A stretch of 64,000 nt of DNA from Serratia liquefaciens (GCA_012719855.1 JAAXZN010000028.1:1-64000), one strand, 5' to 3'; positions 19,868 through 29,028 are shown, numbered from the stretch's first letter. The notes: a model not told the origin generated them from the sequence alone. A program made the numbers and translations.

Positions 19868-20221
19868 TTAGAAGGTCAATACCTTCTCCGCCGCCAGCGT
19901 CCACTGTGCCAGTTCAACCAGCGTACCGATTTCCACCCCATCCGCCAGTGGCAGCCGACTGACTCCGCGCGCATCGGCACAGGTTTTACACAATTTTACC
20001 GGTACCTGCTGAGCGGTGAGAATTTCCAGCATTTGCTGCAGATGGTAGCCTTCGTGTGGCTGCTGCCCGGCAATGCCCGCGACCACCGCATCAGACATCA
20101 AAAACAGTTTCAGATTGAGATCGGCCTGCTGTTCTTTCAACGCAATAGCCAGACGCAGCGCGTTAAACAGCGATTCGTGGCCATAAGCGGCGCCATTGGC
20201 GATCAAAACAACGGATGACAT
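19868..20221 (-). CDS. ychN: YchN homologue, DsrE-like sulfur-relay-type protein
   Basis: A 117-residue cytosolic DsrE/DsrF-fold protein with the same length and near-identical pattern as E. coli YchN. Visible motifs are ANGAAYGHESLFNALRLAIA, LMSDAV and a conserved cysteine pair in KLCKTCADARG (about residue 77). AGGAGAAACACC precedes the ATG at 20221. It starts 10 nt after the acrR stop, implying co-transcription. In E. coli ychN is elsewhere on the chromosome, so the location is lineage-specific. YchN's own function is not established; cysteine-based sulfur transfer is inferred from fold. Confidence 0.9.
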   Translation of the reverse strand: MSSVVLIANGAAYGHESLFNALRLAIALKEQQADLNLKLFLMSDAVVAGIAGQQPHEGYHLQQMLEILTAQQVPVKLCKTCADARGVSRLPLADGVEIGTLVELAQWTLAAEKVLTF

Positions 20222-20231
20222 GGTGTTTCTC

Positions 20232-20921
20232 CTATAAATGATGATGTTCTGCACTCAACGGCGGTGCCGCCAGTTCCCTCTCCTCCGGTTTTATCCGCAG
20301 GGTGGGACTGAATTGGGCCATTTCGATAAATGAGTCGATCAACACTGCCGCTTCGGCTTTCAGATCAAAACTTTCCGGCATAAAAAGCCAGTTTTCCATC
20401 AGGCCGGTAATGTAGGCTCGCAGGATGATAGATGCGCGGCGGGTGTGTAAATCGGCTGGCAGTTGGCCGTGGCGCATACTGTTGCGCAGCACGGACTCAA
20501 TACGGTCGTAACCTTCCAGATAGAGGACTTTACGGGCATCTTGCAACGGGAGCATCTCACCGACAAATTCACACTTATGAAAAACGATCTCCATCAGGGC
20601 ACGCCTGCGTGCGTCATCTACCGTAGCCGTCAGAATATAAATTAGAATTTCGCGTAAAATACGCAGTGGATTCTCAGGGTACTTTGCCTGATACTCTAGT
20701 TCGAGATCGCCTATTTTCGACTCTGATAATTCCCAAACTTCGTTAAACAGGTCTACCTTATTCTTGAAGTGCCAGTAAATTGCGCCACGCGTCACCCCAG
20801 CAGCGGTGGCAATATCGGTGAGGGACGTTGCAGAAACGCCACGTTCAGAGAATTCTCGCACCGCAGCGTCAAGAATGTGCTGTCGAGTTTCTTGCGCTTG
20901 CTGTTTGGTTTTTCGTGCCAT
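20232..20921 (-). CDS. acrR: AcrR, TetR-family repressor of acrAB
   Basis: A 229-residue repressor (E. coli 215). An N-terminal TetR helix-turn-helix (about residues 30-55, including [14 protein letters not shown]) is followed by a helical drug-binding domain. It is divergent from acrA, with the operator palindrome in between, and represses acrAB and itself. Ligand binding releases it. The C-terminus is about 14 residues longer than in E. coli. The downstream ychN is probably in its transcript. Confidence 0.96.
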   Translation of the reverse strand: MARKTKQQAQETRQHILDAAVREFSERGVSATSLTDIATAAGVTRGAIYWHFKNKVDLFNEVWELSESKIGDLELEYQAKYPENPLRILREILIYILTATVDDARRRALMEIVFHKCEFVGEMLPLQDARKVLYLEGYDRIESVLRNSMRHGQLPADLHTRRASIILRAYITGLMENWLFMPESFDLKAEAAVLIDSFIEMAQFSPTLRIKPEERELAAPPLSAEHHHL

Positions 20922-20949
20922 GGCGTTGTTTTTTCGGGGAAGTGAGATT

Positions 20950-20973
20950 TACATACATTCGTGTATGTATGTA
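20950..20973. promoter_or_regulatory. AcrR operator
   Basis: A 24-bp palindrome: TACATACAT (20950-20958), a 6-nt centre TCGTGT, then ATGTATGTA (20965-20973). It matches the E. coli AcrR operator, with TACATACAT arms of the same spacing, and sits between divergent acrR and acrA. Confidence 0.9.
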
Positions 20974-20975
20974 CC

Positions 20976-20994
20976 ATAGCACGCACTAATAATT
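20976..20994 (+). promoter_or_regulatory. Candidate marbox (MarA/SoxS/Rob) for acrAB
   Basis: ATAGCACGCACTAATAATT follows the AcrR operator by two bases. It fits the first half of the marbox consensus (AYnGCAC) at the place the E. coli acrAB marbox occupies. The second half is degenerate. Confidence 0.45.
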
Positions 20995-21063
20995 AACGCA
21001 GCAATGGGTTTTAAAGCTTGTGATCCATTGATCATTTTGAAATCGGACACTTGAGGTTTTTCT

Positions 21064-22251
21064 ATGAACAAAAACAGAGGGTTAACGCCTCTGGCGGCAG
21101 TTCTGATGCTTTCAGGCAGCTTAGTGCTAACAGGATGTAACGATAAAGAAACCCAACAGCAAGGCGCCAAGGCACCGGCTCCCGAAGTGGGTGTAGTGAC
21201 ATTGAAGGCAGAACCTCTCAACATCACCACCGATCTTCCTGGCCGCACCGCTGCGTATCGTATCGCCGAAGTTCGCCCTCAGGTTAGCGGCATTATCCTG
21301 AAACGTAACTTCGTAGAAGGCAGCGATATCAAGGCAGGTACTTCCCTGTATCAAATCGATCCTGCTACCTACCAGGCGGCCTATGACAGCGCTAAAGGCG
21401 ATTTGGCGAAAGCCCAAGCCAGCGCGTCTATCGCACGCGTGACGGTCAACCGCTACAAACCATTGCTGGGTACCAACTACATCAGTAAGCAAGATTACGA
21501 TAACGCCGTTTCTACTCTGCAGCAGGCTGACGCCGCCGTGGTCGCCGCAAAAGCGGCCGTTGAAACTGCCCGTATCAATCTGGCTTACACCAAGGTGACT
21601 TCGCCAATCTCCGGCCGCATCGGCAAATCTGCCGTGACCGAAGGGGCTCTGGTCACCAACGGCCAAGCCAATGCTCTGTCTACCGTGCAGCAGCTTGATC
21701 CGATGTACGTCGACGTGACTCAGTCGAGCAACGACTTCCTGCGTCTGAAGCAAGAACTGGCAAGCGGTGCGCTGAAACAAGAGAACGGCAAAGCCAAAGT
21801 GAAACTGCTGCTGGAAAACGGCGCGCAATACGCTCAGGAAGGCACGCTGGAATTCTCTGACGTCACCGTTGATGAAACCACCGGTTCCATCACCATTCGT
21901 GCGGTGTTCCCTAACCCGAACGATACGCTGTTGCCGGGCATGTTCGTTCGCGCCCGTCTGGACGAAGGCGTGCGCAGCGACGCATTGCTGGTGCCACAGC
22001 AGGGTGTGACGCGTAACCCACGTGGCGATGCTACCGCACTGGTGGTAGGTGCTGACGACAAAGTTGAATTGCGTACGCTGAAGGCCGATCAGGCTATCGG
22101 CGACAAATGGCTGGTTACCGACGGTTTGAAAGCCGGCGACCGCGTGATTGTCACCGGCTTGATGAAAGTCCGTCCGGGCGCTCAGGTAAAAGTGCAGGAA
22201 GTTGACACTCAGGCGCAAAAGCAGCCGCAGTCTGAAGCGCAGAAGTCATAA
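21064..22251 (+). CDS. acrA: AcrA, periplasmic adaptor of the AcrAB-TolC pump
   Basis: A membrane-fusion protein linking AcrB to TolC. It is 395 residues (E. coli 397). A lipoprotein signal ends in LVLTGC with the lipidated cysteine at residue 25. Lipoyl/barrel-sandwich, alpha-hairpin (about residues 100-170), beta-barrel and membrane-proximal domains follow. GAGG precedes the ATG. acrB follows 17 bp later with its own AAGGAG, forming one operon under AcrR control. Confidence 0.97.
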   Translation: MNKNRGLTPLAAVLMLSGSLVLTGCNDKETQQQGAKAPAPEVGVVTLKAEPLNITTDLPGRTAAYRIAEVRPQVSGIILKRNFVEGSDIKAGTSLYQIDPATYQAAYDSAKGDLAKAQASASIARVTVNRYKPLLGTNYISKQDYDNAVSTLQQADAAVVAAKAAVETARINLAYTKVTSPISGRIGKSAVTEGALVTNGQANALSTVQQLDPMYVDVTQSSNDFLRLKQELASGALKQENGKAKVKLLLENGAQYAQEGTLEFSDVTVDETTGSITIRAVFPNPNDTLLPGMFVRARLDEGVRSDALLVPQQGVTRNPRGDATALVVGADDKVELRTLKADQAIGDKWLVTDGLKAGDRVIVTGLMKVRPGAQVKVQEVDTQAQKQPQSEAQKS

Positions 22252-22268
22252 AAAGGAGCCGGTAAGAC

Positions 22269-25200
22269 ATGGCTAAGTTCTTTATAGATCGCCCGATTTT
22301 CGCCTGGGTAATCGCCATCATCATCATGTTGGCGGGTGTGTTGTCAATAATGAAACTGCCGATTGCGCAGTATCCTACTATTGCACCACCGGCGGTCAGT
22401 ATTTCCGCAAACTATCCAGGCGCGGATGCCAAAACGGTGCAAGATACCGTCACTCAGATTATCGAACAGAACATGAACGGTATCGATAATCTGATGTACA
22501 TGTCTTCCACCAGCGATTCCTCTGGTAGCGTCACCATTACATTGACGTTTGAATCCGGTACCGACCCTGACATTGCGCAGGTTCAGGTCCAGAACAAACT
22601 GTCGTTAGCCACCCCGTTACTGCCGCAAGAAGTGCAGCAACAGGGTCTGAAAGTAGAAAAATCCAGCAGCAGCTTCCTGATGGTGGCCGGCTTCGTTTCC
22701 GACGATCCGAACATGACCCAGGATGACATTGCGGACTACGTAGCTTCCAACATCAAAGATCCTATCAGCCGTTCATCCGGCGTGGGTGAAGTGCAGCTGT
22801 TCGGTGCCCAGTACGCTATGCGTATCTGGCTGGATCCGAACAAACTGAATAATTTCCAGTTGACCACTTCGGATGTCACCTCATCCATTACCGAGCAAAA
22901 CAACCAGATCGCCGCAGGGCAGCTGGGCGGTATGCCACCGGTACCGGGGCAACAGTTGAACGCCTCGATCATCGCGCAGACTCGCCTGACCTCTCCTGAA
23001 GAGTTCGGTAAAATTCTGTTGAAGGTGAATAGTGATGGTTCTCAGGTTCGCCTGAGCGATGTTGCGCACATTGAACGCGGTGCAGAAAGCTACGCGGTAA
23101 CCGCACGTTACAACGGTAAACCGGCAGCAGGTTTGGGGATCAAACTCGCCACCGGCGCCAACGCCCTGAATACCGCTAAAGGCGTAAAAGATGCACTGGC
23201 CAAAATGGAACCGTTCTTCCCGCAGGGGATGAAAGTGGTTTACCCATACGACACCACCCCGTTCGTTAAAATCTCCATCAACGAAGTTGTGAAAACGCTG
23301 ATGGAAGCGATCTTGCTGGTGTTCCTGGTTATGTACCTGTTCCTGCAGAACTTCCGTGCGACGTTGATCCCAACTATCGCCGTACCGGTAGTATTGCTGG
23401 GGACCTTTGCGATCCTGGCGGCGTTCGGCTTCTCGATCAACACCCTGACGATGTTCGGTATGGTGCTGGCGATAGGCTTGTTGGTGGATGACGCCATCGT
23501 GGTTGTGGAAAACGTCGAGCGCGTAATGTCCGAAGAGGGACTGTCGCCGAAAGAAGCCACCCGCAAATCGATGGGCCAAATCCAGGGTGCATTGGTCGGT
23601 ATCGCCATGGTGCTGTCAGCGGTATTCGTACCTATGGCGTTCTTCGGCGGTTCAACCGGTGCCATCTATCGTCAGTTCTCGATCACCATCGTTTCCGCGA
23701 TGGCCCTGTCGGTACTGGTAGCGATGATCCTGACGCCGGCACTTTGCGCCACCATGCTCAAACCGGTCCCGAAAGGCGATCATGGGATTAAAACAGGCTT
23801 CTTCGGCTGGTTTAACCGCATGTTCGAAAAGAGCACCAACCACTACACCGACAGCGTAGCCAATATTCTGCGCAGTACCGGGCGTTATCTGGTGATCTAC
23901 CTGCTGATCGTCGTTGGCATGGGCCTGTTGTTCCTGCGCCTGCCGTCCTCGTTCCTGCCGGAAGAAGACCAGGGCATCCTGTTAACCATGGTTCAGCTGC
24001 CGGCGGGTGCGACTGAAGCGCGTACCGCTAAAGTGCTGGAAGAAGTCACCGACTACTTCATGACCAAGGAAAAGGACAACGTGGTCTCGGTGTTTACCGT
24101 AGCGGGCTTCGGCTTCAACGGTAACGGCCAGAACAACGGTCTGTCATTCGTCAGCCTGAAAGACTGGTCCGAACGTTCCGGTGAGCACAATAAAGTGCCT
24201 GCGATTGCCGGCCGCGCGATGGGTGCGTTCTCTCAGATTAAAGAAGGCCTGGTGTTCCCGTTCAACCTGCCGGCGATTATCGAACTCGGCACCGCGACAG
24301 GCTTCGACTTTGAACTGATCGATCAGGGTGGCTTAGGCCATGAAAAACTGACCGCTGCTCGTAACCAGTTGCTGGGCATGGCTGCCGAACATCCGGACCT
24401 GCTGGTGGGCATGCGTCCTAACGGCCTGGAAGATACGCCACAGTTCAAACTGATCATCGATCAGGAGAAAGCCAAGGCGCTGGGCGTGAGCATCACCACC
24501 ATCAACAGTACGCTGACTACCGCGCTGGGTGGCACCTACGTTAACGACTTCATCGACCGCGGTCGTGTGAAGAAGGTCTACGTTCAGGCTGATGCGCCAT
24601 TCCGTATGCTGCCAGAAGATATCAATAAATGGTTTGTTCGTGGCGGCACCGGCCAGATGGTTCCTTTCTCCGCGTTCTCTACGGCGAAATGGGAATACGG
24701 TTCTCCGCGTCTGGAACGTTATAACGGCCTGCCATCCATGGAAATTCTTGGACAAGCAGCACCGGGTAAAAGTACCGGTGAGGCGATGAACATGATGGAA
24801 GAGCTGGCGTCCAAACTGCCAAGCGGTATTGGTTACGATTGGACCGGTATGTCCTATCAGGAACGTCTGTCCGGTAACCAGGCGCCTGCACTGTACGCCA
24901 TTTCGATTCTGGTGGTGTTCCTGTGTCTGGCAGCGCTGTATGAAAGCTGGTCGATTCCGTTCTCGGTCATGCTGGTACTGCCGCTGGGGGTTATCGGTGC
25001 TCTGCTGGCAGCGACCATGCGCGGCATGAACAACGACGTTTACTTCCAGGTAGGGCTGTTGACCACCATAGGTCTGTCGGCGAAGAACGCCATCCTGATA
25101 GTGGAATTCGCCAAGGATCTGATGGAGAAAGAAGGCAAGGGTCTGATCGAAGCGACGCTCGATGCGGTACGTATGCGTCTGCGTCCAATCCTGATGACCT

Positions 25201-25415
25201 CACTGGCCTTCATCCTCGGGGTACTGCCGCTGGTTATCAGTAACGGTGCAGGCTCCGGCGCACAGAACGCGGTCGGTACCGGCGTTATGGGCGGGATGAT
25301 TACCGCCACCGTGCTGGCCCTGTTCTTTGTTCCGGTGTTCTTCGTGGTGGTTCGCCGCCGCTTCGGCAAGAAGTCTGAAGACATAGAACACAGCCATCCG
25401 GTCGAGCATCACTGA
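22269..25415 (+). CDS. acrB: AcrB, RND multidrug efflux transporter
   Basis: A 1048-residue trimeric proton-driven inner-membrane pump (E. coli 1049) that extrudes drugs, dyes, bile salts and detergents through AcrA and TolC. It has 12 membrane segments in two halves, each with a large periplasmic loop. The proton-relay aspartate pair is visible in [18 protein letters not shown] (about residues 400-417), with the partner lysine in [13 protein letters not shown] near 940. It ends with a charged and histidine-bearing tail (HSHPVEHH). Confidence 0.98.
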   Translation: MAKFFIDRPIFAWVIAIIIMLAGVLSIMKLPIAQYPTIAPPAVSISANYPGADAKTVQDTVTQIIEQNMNGIDNLMYMSSTSDSSGSVTITLTFESGTDPDIAQVQVQNKLSLATPLLPQEVQQQGLKVEKSSSSFLMVAGFVSDDPNMTQDDIADYVASNIKDPISRSSGVGEVQLFGAQYAMRIWLDPNKLNNFQLTTSDVTSSITEQNNQIAAGQLGGMPPVPGQQLNASIIAQTRLTSPEEFGKILLKVNSDGSQVRLSDVAHIERGAESYAVTARYNGKPAAGLGIKLATGANALNTAKGVKDALAKMEPFFPQGMKVVYPYDTTPFVKISINEVVKTLMEAILLVFLVMYLFLQNFRATLIPTIAVPVVLLGTFAILAAFGFSINTLTMFGMVLAIGLLVDDAIVVVENVERVMSEEGLSPKEATRKSMGQIQGALVGIAMVLSAVFVPMAFFGGSTGAIYRQFSITIVSAMALSVLVAMILTPALCATMLKPVPKGDHGIKTGFFGWFNRMFEKSTNHYTDSVANILRSTGRYLVIYLLIVVGMGLLFLRLPSSFLPEEDQGILLTMVQLPAGATEARTAKVLEEVTDYFMTKEKDNVVSVFTVAGFGFNGNGQNNGLSFVSLKDWSERSGEHNKVPAIAGRAMGAFSQIKEGLVFPFNLPAIIELGTATGFDFELIDQGGLGHEKLTAARNQLLGMAAEHPDLLVGMRPNGLEDTPQFKLIIDQEKAKALGVSITTINSTLTTALGGTYVNDFIDRGRVKKVYVQADAPFRMLPEDINKWFVRGGTGQMVPFSAFSTAKWEYGSPRLERYNGLPSMEILGQAAPGKSTGEAMNMMEELASKLPSGIGYDWTGMSYQERLSGNQAPALYAISILVVFLCLAALYESWSIPFSVMLVLPLGVIGALLAATMRGMNNDVYFQVGLLTTIGLSAKNAILIVEFAKDLMEKEGKGLIEATLDAVRMRLRPILMTSLAFILGVLPLVISNGAGSGAQNAVGTGVMGGMITATVLALFFVPVFFVVVRRRFGKKSEDIEHSHPVEHH

Positions 25416-25437
25416 TAACTCAGTGCTGTTTCCCTCC

Positions 25438-25470
25438 TGAAAAAAGGCCGCTTATGCGGCCTTTTTCTTT
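25438..25470 (+). terminator. acrAB terminator
   Basis: AAAAAGGCCGC (25441-25451) and GCGGCCTTTTT (25456-25466) enclose TTAT and are followed by CTTTT. This is a strong intrinsic terminator 26 nt after the acrB stop. Confidence 0.93.
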
Positions 25471-25559
25471 TGCTTCATCTGCTTAATGCAAATCACTCTC
25501 ATTAAATTATCTGCGGGTGCATTTTGTACTTGATCCTCTGAGCCGTGCGGCGCATAATT

Positions 25560-25578
25560 ATTGTTATAGTATAACATT
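25560..25578. promoter_or_regulatory. Zur box upstream of rpmE2
   Basis: The core TGTTATAGTATAACA (25562-25576) is a perfect palindrome around G. It matches the gamma-proteobacterial Zur consensus core (TGTTATANTATAACA) and ends 18 bp before the rpmE2 start. This suggests repression by zinc-loaded Zur. Confidence 0.85.
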
Positions 25579-25593
25579 ACATGAGAGTGCATC

Positions 25594-25848
25594 ATGAAAG
25601 CAGGTATCCATCCAAATTATCGTACCGTGGTGTTCCACGACCTGAGCGCCAATGCCTACTTTAAAGTGGGTTCGACCATCAACACCGACCGCACCATTGA
25701 GCTGGACGGTGAAAACTGGCCGTATGTCACTATCGACGTCTCTTCCGCTTCGCATCCGTATTACACCGGCAAGCAGAAAGAGTTCTCTAAAGAGGGCAGC
25801 ACTGCACGTTTCCAGCAGCGTTTCGGCCGCTTTCTTGGCAAGAAGTAA
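25594..25848 (+). CDS. rpmE2: Ribosomal protein L31 type B (zinc-independent)
   Basis: An 84-residue L31 paralogue (E. coli YkgM 87) that replaces zinc-containing RpmE on ribosomes during zinc starvation, freeing zinc. It starts [19 protein letters not shown] and lacks the four-cysteine zinc ribbon of L31 type A. It lies immediately downstream of a Zur box and 12 bp before rpmJ2. Confidence 0.96.
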   Translation: MKAGIHPNYRTVVFHDLSANAYFKVGSTINTDRTIELDGENWPYVTIDVSSASHPYYTGKQKEFSKEGSTARFQQRFGRFLGKK

Positions 25849-25860
25849 AAGGGAATCAAC

Positions 25861-26001
25861 ATGCAGGTTTTGAGTTCATTGCGTTCGGCGAAAAATCGCC
25901 ATCCGGATTGCAAAGTCGTGCGCCGCAAAGGTCGCATCTATGTGATCTGTAAAACCAACCCGCGTTTTAAAGCGGTACAGGGACGTAAGAAAAAGCGTTA
26001 A
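25861..26001 (+). CDS. rpmJ2: Ribosomal protein L36 type B (zinc-independent)
   Basis: A 46-residue protein, [14 protein letters not shown]...GRKKKR, of the YkgO/RpmJ2 type. It lacks the CCHC zinc set of RpmJ: only two separated cysteines remain. GGGAATC precedes the ATG. It forms one operon with rpmE2 under the same Zur box, and so is expected to be induced on zinc limitation. Confidence 0.95.
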   Translation: MQVLSSLRSAKNRHPDCKVVRRKGRIYVICKTNPRFKAVQGRKKKR

Positions 26002-26023
26002 CTTCCGTAGTGTCATCTGTCGC

Positions 26024-26057
26024 AAAGCCCCGTTGCTGCTCAACGGGGCTTTTTTTA
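26024..26057 (+). terminator. rpmE2-rpmJ2 terminator
   Basis: AAAGCCCCGTTG (26024-26035) pairs with CAACGGGGCTTT and is followed by TTTTT. It lies 22 nt past the rpmJ2 stop; a strong intrinsic terminator. Confidence 0.92.
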
Positions 26058-26079
26058 TGGAGAAAGCCGAAGTGTCATC

Positions 26080-26108
26080 AGTGTCCCCGCCTTCATAACG
26101 GGGACACT
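26080..26108 (-). terminator. Hairpin after the zinc ABC operon
   Basis: AGTGTCCCCG (26080-26089) and CGGGGACACT (26099-26108) form a perfect 10-bp stem with a 9-nt loop, 5 nt beyond the solute-binding protein stop. A T-tract is missing on the - strand, so termination may depend on the neighbouring hairpin or be partial. Confidence 0.55.
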
Positions 26109-26113
26109 AAGGT

Positions 26114-26992
26114 TTATTTCATACTGCTCAGTAAGGTATCGACATTGTGTTTGAATGCCTGCACGTAGTTCGCTGCCGGCCCCTGCGGCTGGGATAGCGC
26201 CTCAGGATACAGCTCACCACCGGCTTTTGCTCCGGTCGCCGCAGCAATCTGCTTCACCAGGCGCGGGTCGGTCTGGTTTTCAATAAAATAGGCGGTCACT
26301 TTTTCCTGTTTGATCTGCTTGATCAGGCCGGCCACGTCGCTGGCGCTGGCCTCTGCTTCGGTAGAGAAACCGACCGGGGCAAGGAAGGTGACACCATATT
26401 CTTGCCCAAAGTAGCCAAAAGCATCGTGGCTGGTCAGCACCTTACGCTTTTGCTGCGGTACGGCGGCAAACTGCGTTTTGGCCCACAAATCCAGCTTCTG
26501 CAACTGTTGGATATACTCTGCGCCGCGCTGGCGGAAATAATTGGCGTCTTCAGGATCGGCGGCAATCAGCGCGTTCATCACGTTAGTGGCGTACTGCGCA
26601 CCATTTTTCATGCTGTTCCAGGCATGAGGATCGGTGATCTCTTTGCCGTCGTCTTCCATCTGGCGCGAGTTTATTCCCTGTGATGCGGTGATAACCTGCC
26701 CTTTATATCCCGAGGCGCGAACCAGCCGATCGATCCAGCCTTCCAACCCCAAACCACTGACGAACACCACGTCGGCCTGTGACAGCACCTTACTGTCCTT
26801 AGGCGAAGGCTCAAAGCTGTGCGGATCGCCGTCCGGCCCCACCAAGGTGGTGACCTTAACGTGCTCCCCCCCTACTTGCTTGACGATATCGCCCAGGATG
26901 GAAAAACTGGCAACGGCATCAACGGTTTTCGCCATCGCCAACGGGCTGGACAGCAGAGCAGCGACTGCCAGCGTAATAGGTAAACGTTTCAT
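26114..26992 (-). CDS. ZnuA-like zinc/metal ABC transporter substrate-binding protein
   Basis: A 292-residue periplasmic cluster A-I metal-binding protein. The signal peptide MKRLPITLAVAALLSSPLAMA is cut after about residue 22. Candidate metal-ligand histidines lie in GDPHSFEPSPKD, ITDPHAWNS and LTSHDAFGYFG. It has no histidine-rich loop, unlike classical ZnuA. The start at 26992 is preceded by AAGGAG; the longer frame is rejected. It is the last gene of an operon whose promoter carries a Zur box, so zinc is the likely substrate. It is probably a second system besides znuABC, which is not in this window. Confidence 0.88.
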   Translation of the reverse strand: MKRLPITLAVAALLSSPLAMAKTVDAVASFSILGDIVKQVGGEHVKVTTLVGPDGDPHSFEPSPKDSKVLSQADVVFVSGLGLEGWIDRLVRASGYKGQVITASQGINSRQMEDDGKEITDPHAWNSMKNGAQYATNVMNALIAADPEDANYFRQRGAEYIQQLQKLDLWAKTQFAAVPQQKRKVLTSHDAFGYFGQEYGVTFLAPVGFSTEAEASASDVAGLIKQIKQEKVTAYFIENQTDPRLVKQIAAATGAKAGGELYPEALSQPQGPAANYVQAFKHNVDTLLSSMK

Positions 26993-27017
26993 ACTTTCTC
27001 CTTGCACATGGCACTTC

Positions 27018-27875
27018 TCAACGGCGCGCCAGGGAAAAGATCCCCCCACGCGTCCCAAACAGAATCGACCCAAAAAAGATCACGCTGGCACTGAGCACAA
27101 TCGCCGGGCCGGCAGGCAACGACGCGTAATACGACCATTCCAGGCCGATCAGGCTCGAGAGCATGCCGATGCCCATCGCCACCGCCAGCGTATGCGGCAA
27201 ATTACGGGCCCAAAAACGAGCGCTGGCTGCGGGCAGCATCATCAGCCCCACCGACATCAAGGTGCCGAGGATCTGGAAACCTGCCACCAAATTGATCACG
27301 ACCAGCGCCAGAAATAGTCCATGGATCAGTGCCAACCAGCGCGGTGCGCTAACGCGTAAAAAGATCGCGTCGAAAGATTCAATCACCAGAGCGCGATACA
27401 GCGCCGCCAGTGCCAGCAGCGAAAAACTGGCTATCGCCCCAACCATGAAAATAGCCTGTGTATCTACCGCGAGGATCGAACCAAACAGCACGTGCAGCAA
27501 ATCGACACTGGAGCCGCGCAGCGAAACCAGCGTGACCCCCAATGCCAAGGATCCCAGATAGAAACCGGCGAAACTGGCATCCTCTTTCAACGGCGTGCGG
27601 CGGCTGACCAGCCCTGAGAGCATCGCCACGGCGAGCCCGGCGATAAACCCGCCTACCCCCATCGCCACCAGCGACATGCCGGAAATCAAATACCCTATGG
27701 CGGCACCGGGCAGTACCGCATGCGACAGTGCGTCACCCACCAGGCTCATGCGCCGCAGCAACAAAAAAACGCCCAGCGGCGCGGCGCTGATCGACAAGGC
27801 GAAACAGGCCACCAGCGCACGCCGCATAAAGCCAAAGGAAGCAAAGGGATCGATTAATGCCTCAAGCAACATCAT
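27018..27875 (-). CDS. ZnuB-like metal ABC transporter permease
   Basis: A 285-residue inner-membrane protein of the ABC-3 family with about seven to eight hydrophobic segments. The family motif GDALSHAVLPGAAIGYL is near residue 50. The start is at the ATG at 27875, with GGGAGCGT before it; an in-frame GTG lies at 27887. It overlaps the ATPase gene by 14 bp, so the pair is translationally linked. The solute-binding gene follows 25 bp downstream. Confidence 0.88.
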   Translation of the reverse strand: MMLLEALIDPFASFGFMRRALVACFALSISAAPLGVFLLLRRMSLVGDALSHAVLPGAAIGYLISGMSLVAMGVGGFIAGLAVAMLSGLVSRRTPLKEDASFAGFYLGSLALGVTLVSLRGSSVDLLHVLFGSILAVDTQAIFMVGAIASFSLLALAALYRALVIESFDAIFLRVSAPRWLALIHGLFLALVVINLVAGFQILGTLMSVGLMMLPAASARFWARNLPHTLAVAMGIGMLSSLIGLEWSYYASLPAGPAIVLSASVIFFGSILFGTRGGIFSLARR

Positions 27876-28584
27876 TACGCTCCCCACTGCGGCAGAGCGG
27901 AGCGCTGGCGATATTCAACGCGGGAATGTGTTCCAACACGTTCTCAGCAGCGCCCCAGTGGCAGCACTGTGGCGTCAGCAACAAAGCCTGGGGAAAGTGA
28001 TTCGCCACCATCGACATATCGTGCAGCACGGCAATCACCGTCTTTCTCTGTTGGTGCAGTCGATCAATCACCTGCAACAGCAACTGAATGGTGGCGCTAT
28101 CAATGCCGGTAAAAGGTTCATCCAGCAAAATAAGCGGCGCCTGCTGCACCAACAAGCGGGCGAACAATACCCGTTGAAGTTGGCCACCGGAAAGTTCGCC
28201 GACGGGGCTGCGTGCCATCGAGGTCATACTCACCGCATCCAGCGCCTCGGCAATTTGCCGCGCAGCTCGCTTGTTCAATCCGCCGAACATACCGCTCAAC
28301 GGCCAGCTCCCCATGGCCACCAAATCGCTGACCAGGATCGGAAACTGGCGATCCAGCTCCGCCTGTTGGGGCAAATAAGCCATACGCGGTAATTTATTGC
28401 CGCTAAAACGCAGGCTCCCGCCCTGCAACGGCAAAAGCCCCGCCACTGTTTTCAGCAACGTAGACTTGCCGGCCCCGTTAACACCGACCACGGCGGTCAG
28501 CGATCCCACGGCGAAATGTCCGCTAAGCGGGGGAAACAACGGCGCTCCGCCATAGCCGACTACGGCTTTTTGCAGGGTTATCAT
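27862..28584 (-). CDS. ZnuC-like metal ABC transporter ATPase
   Basis: A 240-residue ABC ATPase starting MITLQKAVVGYGG. Walker [15 protein letters not shown] is at about residue 34, the signature LSGGQLQRVLFARLL at about 133, Walker B LILLDEPFTGID at about 154, and the switch histidine in VLHDMS near 187. It powers metal import with the adjacent permease and binding protein. Its ATG overlaps the stop of a small upstream ORF as ATGA, which argues for the start at 28584 rather than the 22-codon longer frame. Confidence 0.88.
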   Translation of the reverse strand: MITLQKAVVGYGGAPLFPPLSGHFAVGSLTAVVGVNGAGKSTLLKTVAGLLPLQGGSLRFSGNKLPRMAYLPQQAELDRQFPILVSDLVAMGSWPLSGMFGGLNKRAARQIAEALDAVSMTSMARSPVGELSGGQLQRVLFARLLVQQAPLILLDEPFTGIDSATIQLLLQVIDRLHQQRKTVIAVLHDMSMVANHFPQALLLTPQCCHWGAAENVLEHIPALNIASAPLCRSGERNDVA

Positions 28585-28727
28585 GGCAATGCCACCGCCC
28601 AATGGATGCCCAACCAAAGCAATGCCAGTAACGCAGCGGCAATGCCGCAACGCAGCCCTGCTGAAGCGGTGAACAGCGAGTTCAATGACGGCAAATCGCC
28701 ATTTTGTGGTGTGGATGTCAGTTTCAT
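28581..28727 (-). CDS. Small membrane protein heading the zinc ABC operon
   Basis: A 48-residue ORF, MKLTSTPQNGDLPSLNSLFT... ending in LGIHWAVALP. The N-terminal half is polar. The C-terminal half (about residues 26-46) is one hydrophobic segment with Ala, Leu and Trp, suggesting a single-pass membrane peptide. The stop overlaps the ATPase start (ATGA). The start is about 25 bp from the Zur box, so it is the first gene of the transcript. I do not recognise a family. The Shine-Dalgarno is weak. It could be a regulatory leader peptide or an accessory transporter subunit. Confidence 0.55.
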   Translation of the reverse strand: MKLTSTPQNGDLPSLNSLFTASAGLRCGIAAALLALLWLGIHWAVALP

Positions 28728-29028
28728 GGCCAAACGAGAGAGGATTTATTGTTACAATATAACATCACAATCATTTCATTCACTCAAGCGCCCGTTCGGG
28801 GATTAATGCAACTGAACGTAACAATCAAGCTCTGCTTGCACCGGCAACTCACCGAATTTGACACTCAGGGAGTACTTCTTTCGAGATAGACAGAGAAACA
28901 TCAGGGTTATTAACCGGTAAACAACGTTGAGATACTGTAAAAAAGCCTCCAGTTAACGAAAAGTTTACCGACGAAGTGATAAAAAAGGAGTAAGATTAAT
29001 AGATAGATCGCGATACGCTAGGCATTAA
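28728..29028. other. AT-rich intergenic region with Zur operator
   Basis: About 300 bp between the zinc operon and the hypothetical ORF at 29029. It holds the Zur box at 28750-28764 and then AT-rich DNA without a convincing ORF. A strong AAAAAAGGAG at 28981-28990 has no usable start codon 5-10 nt after it: the ATT codon there runs into a stop within three codons. Confidence 0.5.
28748..28766. promoter_or_regulatory. Zur box upstream of the zinc ABC operon
   Basis: The core TGTTACAATATAACA (28750-28764) is nearly the same as the rpmE2 Zur box, with one arm mismatch (C for T). It lies 23 bp upstream of the small ORF that begins the operon. Confidence 0.78.

Noticed and set aside
21127-22218. 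A 363-codon open frame antisense to acrA
   Set aside because: Fully contained in the acrA gene, which has a signal peptide, homology and operon context.
28981-29000. Strong AAAAAAGGAG as the ribosome-binding site of the hypothetical ORF at 29029
   Set aside because: It lies about 40 nt upstream of the ATG, too far. The ATT codon at the right distance leads to a stop within three codons.
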